Source: Caenimonas sedimenti (lineage in GTDB: Bacteria; Pseudomonadota; Gammaproteobacteria; Burkholderiales; Burkholderiaceae_C). From it: DNA of 64,000 nucleotides. The stretch covers positions 124,001 through 188,000 of the forward strand of contig NZ_VOBQ01000013.1 of the NCBI RefSeq assembly GCF_007833165.1, written 5' to 3'. The notes under the pieces were generated by a model, which was not told where the DNA came from, did no database searches, and worked only from the letters and a program-made list of their open reading frames with translations. This document shows, one piece after another, positions 17,137 to 24,951 of the stretch. The translations under genes were made by a program, and so were the position numbers. Each line of letters opens with the position of its first letter. Positions within the stretch are counted from its first letter, which is position 1.

Positions 17137-18455
17137 AACTCACCGTATTTGTTCACGACCAACCAGTAGCGACTCTAGATTCGCCTGACGGGTTCAAGCA
17201 TGTGCTGACATATCACCCAGAGGTGCCACCAGATCGATTTGTTTCGCTGTTGATGCCGCTCCGAACCGAGTCTTACCTCTACCCGGAACTGCACCCGATC
17301 TTTCGCATGAATCTTCCAGAGGGCTTTCTACTCTCCACGCTCCAGGAGCAGCTTGGACCGCACATTGGGGCATCACCGTTGAGTCTCTTGGCGGTTGTGG
17401 GGCGAAACTCCATCGGGCGGGTCAAAGTCGCGGCTCCAGATGCTGACCCGAAAGCACCCCCTATGTCGTTTGAAGTCGGTGAAATTCTTCAGGGCGACAA
17501 TTCAGAAGAGGCCTTCGTAGAACTCGTCAGGCGATACGCAGTGTCCGGAGTTTCCGGGGTTGTACCCAAGTTCCTCGCACCCAATACCTTAGATGAATAT
17601 GGCAAGGGGACGTTGGCAACAGAAAAGTTCATCGTCAAGGGAACGACTTCGCGGCTTCCGGGCGTTGCTCTAAATGAGCACCTATGCATGGAGGTTGCGC
17701 GCGTGGCTGGCATTGAGACCGCCAAAACAGAAGTATCCGACGACGGACAGGCGCTGGTTGTTCACCGATTCGACTACGAAGAGGACGGCGTAACGCGACT
17801 GGGCATGGAAGACCTTTGCAGCTTGTTGCTGCTACGACCCGAGCAGAAGTACGAATCTACTTGGGAGCGAGTTGCAAAGCGAATCAAGGAGGTAGTGGTA
17901 GACCCAGCTCAACAAAACGCAGCCCTTTCTCGATTGGCTGACCTGCTGTTGTTGACCTATGTGACTAGGAATGCCGATTGCCACACGAAAAATATTGCTC
18001 TTCTGTACAAAGGCTCGAGTGAGATTTGGCTCGCGCCCGTGTATGACATGCTCACAATCACCGTCTATGACGACTACGCCAGAAACCCGCCAGGTATGGC
18101 CGTGAATGGGCGCAAGACATGGTTGCCGGGAAAGTCGCTCGAACTTTTCTTGGGTCTTTGGTGTGGGCTCAAGCCCGCGGACGTGTACCAGAGAATTGAA
18201 AAGATTTCCGACGCGGTGGTCACGATCGCGCCACGCGTCGTCCAAGCCGCCAGAGACTATCCTGCCTTTGGCGCAATCGGGCCTCGAATGCTTCATGCGT
18301 GGAATGAAGGTCTAAATTCTCTCAGGCTTCAAAAGACATGGAGCCTGCCCACGCTGTCAGACAAGATTGAAGAAGCTGGATGGGCGGACATTGATCCTCC
18401 CAAGCCGCCTAAGCCCAAGAAGATTGGAAGATCGCCGCTACTTGGCGAAAGGTGA
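17133..18455 (+). CDS. hipA: HipA-family serine/threonine kinase toxin
   Basis: A 440-residue kinase, the same length as E. coli HipA, starting at a TTG overlapping the hipB stop. It shows a P-loop-like segment (VSGVSGVVPKF, about 137-147), FIVKG with the probable ATP-binding Lys169, HRFDYEEDG, the catalytic loop RNADCHTKNIALL (Asp282) and the metal-binding APVYDML (Asp305). HipA toxins phosphorylate targets such as glutamyl-tRNA synthetase and cause dormancy; the target here is unknown. All catalytic residues appear intact. Confidence 0.9.
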   Translation: MKLTVFVHDQPVATLDSPDGFKHVLTYHPEVPPDRFVSLLMPLRTESYLYPELHPIFRMNLPEGFLLSTLQEQLGPHIGASPLSLLAVVGRNSIGRVKVAAPDADPKAPPMSFEVGEILQGDNSEEAFVELVRRYAVSGVSGVVPKFLAPNTLDEYGKGTLATEKFIVKGTTSRLPGVALNEHLCMEVARVAGIETAKTEVSDDGQALVVHRFDYEEDGVTRLGMEDLCSLLLLRPEQKYESTWERVAKRIKEVVVDPAQQNAALSRLADLLLLTYVTRNADCHTKNIALLYKGSSEIWLAPVYDMLTITVYDDYARNPPGMAVNGRKTWLPGKSLELFLGLWCGLKPADVYQRIEKISDAVVTIAPRVVQAARDYPAFGAIGPRMLHAWNEGLNSLRLQKTWSLPTLSDKIEEAGWADIDPPKPPKPKKIGRSPLLGER

Positions 18456-18476
18456 ATGATCGTGCAGGCGGCGGAC

Positions 18477-19373
18477 CTACAGGGTTTGTCGCGCACGCAG
18501 ATAGTGATCCACCAGCCTGCGGGCTACGTGCGCTGCCATATCTTCGTTGACGGGACGCTTGCGTTGATAGAACCAATCGAAGATAAGAGTTGTACTGGCG
18601 CGATAGTGATAGATGGCGTCCTGCAACTGCCTTGACGCGTGCTCCAGTTCCTGCTCGTCGGCACCAGCGAGCGCACGTGCCCAGACTCGGTCGAACTCCG
18701 ACCGCAGCTTTTCCTGTTGCGCTGCTATGTCCAGATGCTTACGCGCTTCCCTCAGTGCCCAGTTCAGTGCGGGCATGAGTGCAGCAAGGATCACGACAAC
18801 ATCTTCCACGCCCAGCTTCAGTACCGTCCCCACAAGGAACACACCCACGATCGGAACGACGCCCAGGAACACGAGCCAACCAGAGAAATTCTTGCGCAAC
18901 GCTGAGTCATACGCTCCATTCAGGCGCTGACAAATCAATCGCCCCACAGCGAGCGGCACCTCGCCGACGCAGACCTCGTACCAAGCGGTGAACTGTCTTT
19001 CGCGCTGGGCCTCAAGGGCCTTGACCGAGTGCAGCCGGATGTCCTCTGGTGGCACGGGCTTTTCTGCAACGAACGGATTGGCTGGGAGCTTCAGCACCCC
19101 AGTGTCGAATTCCTCGGCAAGCCTGGCTCCCAGCTTGCACAATTTCTTGAGGTACTGGTCGAGGAAGCTGACATCCAACAGCATGGCGATGATCCCCAGC
19201 AAGCCAAAGATGGGCTTGTGGTCGATGGAGGCGATCGTGCCGCCGATCGCGATGACGATGGTGGAGACGACATACGACCCTTGCAGCCATTTTGCATGCC
19301 GGTACACACGATCGCGAGCCCGGAGCAGATCGATCATCTCCGGTCGATCTTGATCCACGGGGATGTCGTTCAT
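18477..19373 (-). CDS. S-4TM family putative pore-forming CBASS effector
   Basis: About 298 residues with four membrane segments: one pair at roughly residues 31-50 and 55-74, then a second pair at roughly 165-186 and 189-207. A soluble linker separates the pairs and a helical C-terminus follows. The opening (LLRARDRVYRHAKWLQG) and layout match the SMODS-associated 4-TM effector class. In CBASS such proteins are thought to form pores after binding a cyclic oligonucleotide and kill the infected cell. It is the last gene of a four-gene minus-strand operon with two CD-NTase-like genes. An in-frame ATG at 19424 overlapping the upstream gene is an alternative start. Confidence 0.78.
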   Translation of the reverse strand: MNDIPVDQDRPEMIDLLRARDRVYRHAKWLQGSYVVSTIVIAIGGTIASIDHKPIFGLLGIIAMLLDVSFLDQYLKKLCKLGARLAEEFDTGVLKLPANPFVAEKPVPPEDIRLHSVKALEAQRERQFTAWYEVCVGEVPLAVGRLICQRLNGAYDSALRKNFSGWLVFLGVVPIVGVFLVGTVLKLGVEDVVVILAALMPALNWALREARKHLDIAAQQEKLRSEFDRVWARALAGADEQELEHASRQLQDAIYHYRASTTLIFDWFYQRKRPVNEDMAAHVARRLVDHYLRARQTL

Positions 19374-19410
19374 GGTGCCCCGCGGCGGAGCGCTTCCTGC
19401 CGCGATTTTC

Positions 19411-20289
19411 TTAATAGCTGCCATTGAAGACCAGACTCCACTGTCGATTGGCCTCAGGGAAGTCGCGCTTGGCTTCCGCCGCGAGAGCCGAGCGCGCATG
19501 CATCTGGGCGAACTGGGCGGCCCGATTCAGCGTCGAGAGCTGGGCGTAGGTTTCATTTGCGGAGATGCGACCTGCGATCCCGCAAGGATCGTGGATGGGG
19601 CGACACTCGGTCGCCAGCAGGTGCTCGAAGAAGTCTCTCAGGCAGGTGCCGTAGGTCCTGGCGACGCCTGCAACATCGGTGCTGGCCAAGACCATGTCGA
19701 TATAGAAGCTGCGAATAGGCAGGGCCTGTTCCCGACCGTGCTTCCACCACTTGAGCAATTGCGACACGCGCCGGAGCTTGCGGCCGCTGCGCTCGTGGGC
19801 GACTTCGAAATACTGATCGTGCGCCTGTGGGCTGGTGCGAAGCCAGCCTCCCGTGCCGTCCGGAATGAGGTAGACGGGCCTGCTCTCGGAAAATGAATCG
19901 AAGCGCGCCGGAACCACATCCAAGCTCTGACCGGACGAGAAATCCAGCGAGGCAGCCACGATGTCGCGCCTGATCGACGTGTTGGGGAACCGCTCACGCA
20001 AGTCGTTGAGGAGGCGATCCAGGATCGTGTCCGAAGACACGAGGCGGCCGCCCCAGAAGAACTCGTCCTTGCGGAACTGCACCATGAAGTCCAGGTCGCT
20101 GTAGCGATGCACGGCGGTCTGTCGGGCATGGCTTCCCATGGAAGTGGCGTTCGCAACCTGAAAGGTCTTGGCCAAACGAAGGCGGACCGAACCGCGATGC
20201 GACCGGGCGGCGCTAAGCGCGGCCTCTTGAGGCTGGATCCGGCTAGCCAAAGCCTGAAGATTGAATTGGGGCGGGGCCTGAATTCTCAT
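19411..20289 (-). CDS. CD-NTase-like nucleotidyltransferase (second, 292 aa)
   Basis: A pol-beta-fold nucleotidyltransferase with the complete catalytic set: TSMGSHARQTAVHRYSDLDF gives the Gly52-Ser53 motif and Asp65/Asp67, and QSLDVVPARF gives Asp124. This is the pattern of cGAS/DncV-like cyclic-oligonucleotide synthases. The C-terminal half (RRVSQLLKWWKHG, FYIDMVLA) resembles the OAS-type helical domain. Its ATG overlaps the stop of the E2-like gene by four bases. It is shorter than the first nucleotidyltransferase of the operon and not obviously its duplicate. Confidence 0.8.
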   Translation of the reverse strand: MRIQAPPQFNLQALASRIQPQEAALSAARSHRGSVRLRLAKTFQVANATSMGSHARQTAVHRYSDLDFMVQFRKDEFFWGGRLVSSDTILDRLLNDLRERFPNTSIRRDIVAASLDFSSGQSLDVVPARFDSFSESRPVYLIPDGTGGWLRTSPQAHDQYFEVAHERSGRKLRRVSQLLKWWKHGREQALPIRSFYIDMVLASTDVAGVARTYGTCLRDFFEHLLATECRPIHDPCGIAGRISANETYAQLSTLNRAAQFAQMHARSALAAEAKRDFPEANRQWSLVFNGSY

Positions 20290-20798
20290 GGAATGACTCC
20301 TTCTTCCAACTCCACCGACGCGGCCTGCCGATATCGGCCGTGTCCCCACCGACGTGGCACACGAATTGGGTGGGCGCCGCCCGCCAACCACTTTCCGCCC
20401 CGCACCCACTCTTCGTAGTACCAGAGCCACTCGGCCGTCCACGGGATGTAGCTGTCGATCAACTTGTGGCGCGGGTCCCATTCCGCGTTTTTCGGCCACC
20501 AGAGGCACAGCAAGAAGCCAGGGCCATCGTGGTCGTAGAGGTGCAGAGGACGCCGCCCGCCGGCGAGTTCCACCAAGTCAGGCTTCATGACGAACATTCG
20601 AGGCGTGCGTTCCTCCCCGGGCGTCACCTCCAGAACGCAGTCGTAGAGGCGGCCGTTGTCGCCCGGCGTGATGCTGAAGTGGTAGCGCAGCATCTTGCCG
20701 CCGCAGAAGACGACACGAGATCCGGGGATTCCGATCCGGCGCAGTTCCAACGCGCGCTGTGCGAGGGTCGGGACGGGCGGCTTCAGGTAGTGGTTCAC
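20286..20798 (-). CDS. E2-like (ubiquitin-conjugating fold) CBASS accessory protein
   Basis: A 170-residue protein starting at a GTG that overlaps the upstream stop. It has PRMFVMKPDL, LHLYDHDGPGFLLCLW, WPKNAEWDP and YIPWTAEWLWYYEEWV followed by GGKWLAGGAHP. This is the hallmark of the E2-only proteins of short type II CBASS, where the E2 cysteine modifies the cyclase to control its activity. Cys98 in FLLCLW is the probable catalytic residue. No E1 (ThiF) or JAB peptidase gene adjoins, so this is the reduced form. Identification rests on motif memory, not a search. Confidence 0.75.
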   Translation of the reverse strand: MNHYLKPPVPTLAQRALELRRIGIPGSRVVFCGGKMLRYHFSITPGDNGRLYDCVLEVTPGEERTPRMFVMKPDLVELAGGRRPLHLYDHDGPGFLLCLWWPKNAEWDPRHKLIDSYIPWTAEWLWYYEEWVRGGKWLAGGAHPIRVPRRWGHGRYRQAASVELEEGVIP

Positions 20799-22063
20799 CG
20801 CGGCGACCCAAAATTGGTGTTCGCCTTGGCGGGCAGGCTAATCAAGGTGCCAGCGGTGGTACCGAACACCACCGAACGGCCCGCCTGGCGAGTCGGCGCC
20901 TGGGGCGCAGAGGCCGCGTGCACGGCACTGGCCGCGCGTGAGCCAAATGCGCCTTCCACCAGCCGCTCGGTCTCGACGTTGCCAGCTCGTTGCTCGATGC
21001 TGTCGAGCAATGCTCCAATGTCCTCGGAGAAGCGTGAATGCCATTGCTGGAATGCGGCCTGCTTCTGCGGAGTATTCATGGATGCCGCCAGATCGTCCCC
21101 AGGTGCGCAGGGATTTGGCAGCTGCCAGCGCTGCCGTCCGCCGCCGAGGTGCTCGCGCTGGAAGCAAAGCGGCATGGTCTCGAAGACGTCGAGCAGCAGG
21201 TCCAGCGGCGTGTCGTGCGGCTGCGGGGCGCGCAGGGTATAGGCGGCGGCGGCCAGGGTGGTGAAGAACACCGAAGTGGGTGCAAAGTCCTCCTGCCCGT
21301 CCTGCGGCGCGCCGAACATGAGGTTGCGGTGGACCTTCATCAACTGGACAAAGATGCTCAGGAGCCGCTGGGAAACCACGTTTGAATCAGGCAAGGGCGC
21401 CACGTCTCCGCGCGCTACCGTCTCGGCAGACAGCGCTTCTTGCAGCACGCGGGTGAACACGGCATGGATCTTTGCAGCGTCATTGAACGCGCGCTCCAGG
21501 CCCCGCGGATTGGTCGGGACGTAGAGCTGCAGCGAACGGTCGGGGATCAGGCCATGAGTGTCGCCAGAGGCGACCGCGACGAGGGGGTGCGCGATCACCG
21601 GAGCTACGTCCACCCGGACGCCATCGGCGTAGGTAAGGGTGACGCAGCGATCCCACTTGTCGATCAGAAGGTCGTACTGCTTGGCGTAGCGCTCCAGCAC
21701 CTTGTGAAGATCGTTGATCAGCCGCCGCGCACCTGCCGATCCCGCGTACAGCTGCAGCGCCTCGCTCTTCAAGAGCAGGATGGCGTCGACGTCGTAGCCA
21801 AGCTCGCGGACGTGGAGCGGCCGAACCAGCGTTCCGATCTGCCGGCTGCCGTGCCCGTGCACTTCGGTCGTGAGGGCACCGAACTCGGGGGAATTGACCA
21901 GGTAGGTGCCGATCGCAGCGTATCGGTCGTCCAGGGACTCCAACTGCTTGTCCGTGGGCACGAAAACGCCCGCAATGACACTGGCCAAACGGAAAAACTG
22001 CCCCGAAGCGCGCTCGGAAATGCTGCGGCGCGACGGCGGCAAGGGAAGGCTGTCGCGGTTCAT
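20795..22063 (-). CDS. CD-NTase-like nucleotidyltransferase (first, 422 aa)
   Basis: The operon's first gene, with a strong AAAGGAG ribosome site before the ATG at 22063. The nucleotidyltransferase core is VHGHGSRQIGTL (Gly72-Ser73), GYDVDAILLL (Asp91, Asp93) and VRVDVAPVI (Asp152), so the metal-binding triad is complete. The length of 422 is typical of DncV-like CD-NTases, with a long helical C-terminal half. It probably makes a cyclic di- or trinucleotide on phage sensing. Which of the two nucleotidyltransferases signals to the effector is not known. Confidence 0.82.
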   Translation of the reverse strand: MNRDSLPLPPSRRSISERASGQFFRLASVIAGVFVPTDKQLESLDDRYAAIGTYLVNSPEFGALTTEVHGHGSRQIGTLVRPLHVRELGYDVDAILLLKSEALQLYAGSAGARRLINDLHKVLERYAKQYDLLIDKWDRCVTLTYADGVRVDVAPVIAHPLVAVASGDTHGLIPDRSLQLYVPTNPRGLERAFNDAAKIHAVFTRVLQEALSAETVARGDVAPLPDSNVVSQRLLSIFVQLMKVHRNLMFGAPQDGQEDFAPTSVFFTTLAAAAYTLRAPQPHDTPLDLLLDVFETMPLCFQREHLGGGRQRWQLPNPCAPGDDLAASMNTPQKQAAFQQWHSRFSEDIGALLDSIEQRAGNVETERLVEGAFGSRAASAVHAASAPQAPTRQAGRSVVFGTTAGTLISLPAKANTNFGSPR

Positions 22064-22182
22064 CGCGAGCTCCTTTGCATGGACGCCCATCCATGGAAAC
22101 CGCAGCCTTCTCTTGTTGGACTCCGCAGGTGCGTATGGCACACTGCAGGTTGTAAATGCGTCTGGCTTTTAGCTAGGCTTCC

Positions 22183-22222
22183 GAAACCACCAGTGGCGTC
22201 CAGCCCTGGTGGTTTCTTTTTT
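22183..22222 (+). terminator. Rho-independent terminator
   Basis: A perfect 11-base stem (GAAACCACCAG, 22183-22193, with CTGGTGGTTTC, 22206-22216) is followed by six T. It is oriented to stop plus-strand transcription in the gap upstream of the CBASS operon. It may insulate the regulator gene or be a remnant of an earlier gene. Confidence 0.75.
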
Positions 22223-22258
22223 GACCTTTTGACGGGCCAAGGGACCACTATATCTAGG

Positions 22259-22278
22259 GTCTTGCCTATGTGCAAGAC
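22259..22278. promoter_or_regulatory. Inverted repeat between CBASS operon and divergent regulator
   Basis: GTCTTGC and GCAAGAC are exact complements separated by six bases. They lie in the divergent promoter region between the cyclase gene (start 22063) and the regulator gene (start 22448). An operator for the regulator is a reasonable guess. Confidence 0.4.
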
Positions 22279-22447
22279 GCTACAGGTAGTGGTTCAGCGT
22301 GTATCTCCTGACAAATCCCCGCAACCTGGCGCCATGTCGCCGAGATGCGACGTTCTCAGGCAGTACTGCGAGCATTTTACGCAGATTTGCGCCGAAGTCG
22401 CGCAGAAGATGGCAAGCTCGACGCACGGTCCACCGCTAGGAGGGTTT

Positions 22448-22906
22448 ATGCCGCGAAGACTGACGGCCACCGATGTTTGCGCGGTGTCAGGCTACACACG
22501 CGATGAATTGCACGCGACGCTCAAAGTGCTGTGGCCATACAGGGAGGAGAAGGCCGCGCCCAGGGTGGCCAGACAATTCACGCCGCACGATTTGGTGGTG
22601 CTAAGCGTCACACAAACGCTCGAGAGCCGACTCGGTCTACGGCGCGCGGCGCTATCGGTCTTGGGGGAGCCACTGCGCGCGGCGCTCAGCGGCCCCAAGG
22701 AGGCGAGCCGCAAGGCGAGGCTGGTGATCTCGATCGATCCTTCAACGGTGGAGTACCTCGATCGGTCCATTACAGAGAAAGAGGGGCTCGTGGTCGCCTT
22801 GGGTCCGATCTTCGAGAAGGTGGACGATTACCTGTCATACGGCGGCCAGGGAATTCTTCCGCTTGCACCTGAGGTCATTTCGTCGCGGGTGCGCAAGGCG
22901 AATTAG
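22448..22906 (+). CDS. Small MerR-like helix-turn-helix protein divergent from CBASS
   Basis: A 152-residue protein with a clear GGAGGGTTT ribosome site. The N-terminus (RRLTATDVCAVSGYTRDEL, then VARQFTPHDLVVLSVTQTLE) resembles a winged-helix MerR-like DNA-binding domain. The remainder (VISIDPSTVEYLDRSI, GLVVALGPIFEKVDDYL) has no known ligand-binding motif. It reads away from the cyclase gene across a 384-base gap with an inverted repeat, so it may regulate the defence operon. No specific family was recognised. Confidence 0.55.
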   Translation: MPRRLTATDVCAVSGYTRDELHATLKVLWPYREEKAAPRVARQFTPHDLVVLSVTQTLESRLGLRRAALSVLGEPLRAALSGPKEASRKARLVISIDPSTVEYLDRSITEKEGLVVALGPIFEKVDDYLSYGGQGILPLAPEVISSRVRKAN

Positions 22907-22921
22907 AGAAGGGGGAGGACC

Positions 22922-23230
22922 GTGGAAAGAATTTGGATGCTCGTCTTGACCTTTCCGGGCCCATGCCGAGCGCTCGGTGGCGCAGTGGTCAGCGCATCGT
23001 TGGCTCTGGGAGGTCTGGGCTGGCAACTCTCCAAGGGCCTTGCGAGGGCGACGCGTATCGGCGCGCGGGCCGACATCGAAACCCCGGGCACGCTCGCATA
23101 GGCATACCCCGGCTTTCCGACTTGGTTCATCCCAGAAACTGGGATTGGCTTCTCGCTGATTGCGGCGTCTCTTGTCTTGGGCGCCAGCCTGGCGTACCTC
23201 GGAGGTTGGGCGCAGCGCATGACGCGGTGA
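22922..23230 (+). pseudogene. Small membrane protein interrupted by an in-frame amber codon
   Basis: From the GTG at 22922 (good GGGGGAGGA site upstream) the frame encodes VERIWMLVLTFPG and a hydrophobic helix, and ends at TAG (23099-23101) after 59 codons. The same frame then continues for 42 codons with AYPGFPTWFIPETG, a second hydrophobic helix (FSLIAASLVLGASLAYLGG) and WAQRMTR, ending in TGA. The continuity of coding character suggests a recent nonsense mutation in a 102-residue two-helix protein, a sequencing error, or read-through. Function unknown. Confidence 0.55.
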
Positions 23231-23366
23231 CCTGCATGAATTGGCTGCCGGTCCGACCAACGGAGTACCCATCCGCTGCCGATTACTTACTGATCCGTCA
23301 GCGGTCGCGAGTTCTTGCGCACGCGTTGCTCCTCATTTCAGGTCCCGGCCCCGGTGCACCGGGCGG

Positions 23367-23386
23367 TGTAGCCACGGTGTAGCCAA
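23367..23386 (+). repeat. Paired TGTAGCCA repeat, right copy
   Basis: TGTAGCCA at 23367-23374 and 23378-23385, the same 11-base spacing and orientation as at 15057-15076. The two copies lie about 8.3 kb apart and flank the AbiEi-like, hipBA and CBASS genes. Confidence 0.5.
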
Positions 23387-23395
23387 GCGACCGGG

Positions 23396-24337
23396 CTATT
23401 GACCGTCCTCAGCTCCCCCACGCCACTCCTGCCCAGGCGTGAACTGTTGCCAGTGGACTATCTCCAGCGTGGAATGGCAGCTCAAATCCGGCCAGTGTCC
23501 GACGCTGGTGCAGGCCTTGAATGTCGCCAGACACTCCTGGAGCTTGGCTTGGCCATTCTCAAGAAAGGTCGCCCCCGCCACGTGCGTGCAGACTGAGTGC
23601 GGCGCCGAGGTCTCCGCGGTGATGAAGACGAAGGGAGGGAACACCGCTGTTCCTTCGAAAGCTGCGCGTGCCAGGCTGTACATGTAAGCCTGCAGGTCAT
23701 AGCCGAAGTCGATGGCGTCCCGGCAAAAGGCCGTTGCGCTGGCCTGGCGCGTGGTCTTGAGGTCGAAGCTGAAGTCGGGGTGGTAGGCATCGAAGCGGAC
23801 CCGCAGCCGCAAACCTGTGACCGGCTCGGTGAAGTAGATGCTGCATTCACACATCGACTCCTCAAGAAAGTGCCCGACCCGTCGGCCTCGAAGGCGCGAG
23901 TTGGCGACCTTGTCGGCGAGCCGTCTCGCCGCATCGAAGGTCGGTTCATCCACGGCGAGCCGGTGCGCATTGTTGCTCAGGAAGATCTTGAAGTCCCGGT
24001 CGCGGCCAGATCCAACGCCAGGGTACACGGCCAGCTCATTCGAGACGTTCTGCGGCTCCAGCAGCAGCATGTGCACGAGGGAGCCAAAATTCTTCGCAGC
24101 TGTCGAAGTGCTGGGCTGCACCAGCGACGCCTGAAAGTGGGCAGGCGAGACCAACAAGGGCTTCAGCATCGAACAGCTCAATGCGTCGCGATCGGCGTGG
24201 TAGATGCTATTCGGAAGGGTTGGGAACATCACGCTCTGCGACCCACAGCCTTCACGGCTCTCGTAGATTGCGGGGGTGAACTGCGTGAGAGCTGTCACGC
24301 CCTCAAAGGCTTCCGCCAGCGATATCCAGGTATCCAT
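23396..24337 (-). CDS. RecE-like PD-(D/E)XK exodeoxyribonuclease domain protein
   Basis: About 313 residues. The segment YHADRDALSCSMLKPLLVSPAHF followed by FGSLVHMLLLEP (about residues 35-85), then RVRFDAYHPDFSFDLKTTR and FGYDLQAYMYSLA, matches the RecE C-terminal/DUF3799 nuclease family. The FD..K and Gln-x3-Tyr elements are the PD-(D/E)XK active-site pattern. Such enzymes are 5'-3' exonucleases of phage or plasmid recombination systems, usually paired with a RecT annealing protein. No recT is seen here. The start at 24337 has an AAGGAG site. Confidence 0.78.
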   Translation of the reverse strand: MDTWISLAEAFEGVTALTQFTPAIYESREGCGSQSVMFPTLPNSIYHADRDALSCSMLKPLLVSPAHFQASLVQPSTSTAAKNFGSLVHMLLLEPQNVSNELAVYPGVGSGRDRDFKIFLSNNAHRLAVDEPTFDAARRLADKVANSRLRGRRVGHFLEESMCECSIYFTEPVTGLRLRVRFDAYHPDFSFDLKTTRQASATAFCRDAIDFGYDLQAYMYSLARAAFEGTAVFPPFVFITAETSAPHSVCTHVAGATFLENGQAKLQECLATFKACTSVGHWPDLSCHSTLEIVHWQQFTPGQEWRGGAEDGQ

Positions 24338-24461
24338 TCTTGTGCTCCTTCGAGCTATGGAAGCATGGATCTGTGGTGCGTCAAGAAGCTGTGGCGTCAT
24401 GTGCGGAGAAGGGAAGACTGAAGCAAGCCGAGTGGGCGGGCCCACCCGGCTTGGCGCGATC

Positions 24462-24686
24462 TCATTGCAGCAGTCGCCGGATCTCCGCAACGGGCCAGGC
24501 GAGCCGCCCGTGCACCAGCACCGGCCGGATAGGACCATTCTGGTAGCAGGCCCAGACCCGGAGCGTTTGGCTCATGCGATTCAAGTAGAAGGCCGCTTGT
24601 GCGGTGGGAACGTGGGTCTTGACCTCTTCGGCAAGATGGGGGAAGCGAGGCCTGTTGATGGACACGTCGGGGGTGGAGGAATTCAT
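24462..24686 (-). CDS. Small DNA-binding (excisionase-like) protein
   Basis: A 74-residue protein: AEEVKTHVPTAQAAFYLNRMSQTLRVWACYQNGPIRPVLVHGRLAWPVAEIRRLL. The centre looks like a winged helix of the excisionase/AlpA kind (TAQAAFYLNRMSQTLR, then GRLAWPVAEIRRLL). It sits upstream of the RecE-like gene and downstream of the recombinase operon, so a role in excision or in regulating these genes is plausible. Not assigned to a named family. Confidence 0.55.
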   Translation of the reverse strand: MNSSTPDVSINRPRFPHLAEEVKTHVPTAQAAFYLNRMSQTLRVWACYQNGPIRPVLVHGRLAWPVAEIRRLLQ

Positions 24687-24904
24687 GATCGATGCCTTTC
24701 GAAAAATGGAAGTACGCCGCCGACGATGAGGCGGCATTTGAAGGAGGAGGGTGATTGGGGCTGTTGCCCCGCTGATTTGCTCGAACAGCAGCCGAATGCC
24801 GCGTCCATCGTGTGCTTGCGATGCAGGATTCGGCCGACACCGCTTCCTGCATGCTTCTCGAGATGAAGGTACAAGACCTTCTCGCCCCAAAGGCTGGGGC
24901 GCAT
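24683..24904 (-). CDS. Hypothetical small protein, doubtful
   Basis: A 73-codon frame from an ATG at 24904 whose stop overlaps the start of the excisionase-like gene (24686). It begins MRPSLWGEKVLYLHLEKHAG. No family is recognised, the Ser/Cys-rich C-terminal half is not convincing, and no strong ribosome site precedes it. The overlap arrangement is the only point in its favour. Confidence 0.22.
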   Translation of the reverse strand: MRPSLWGEKVLYLHLEKHAGSGVGRILHRKHTMDAAFGCCSSKSAGQQPQSPSSFKCRLIVGGVLPFFERHRS

Positions 24905-24951
24905 GCGAAATTTAGCGCGTGGTTTCAGTTGGCGCAACCGATCGCGACCAG

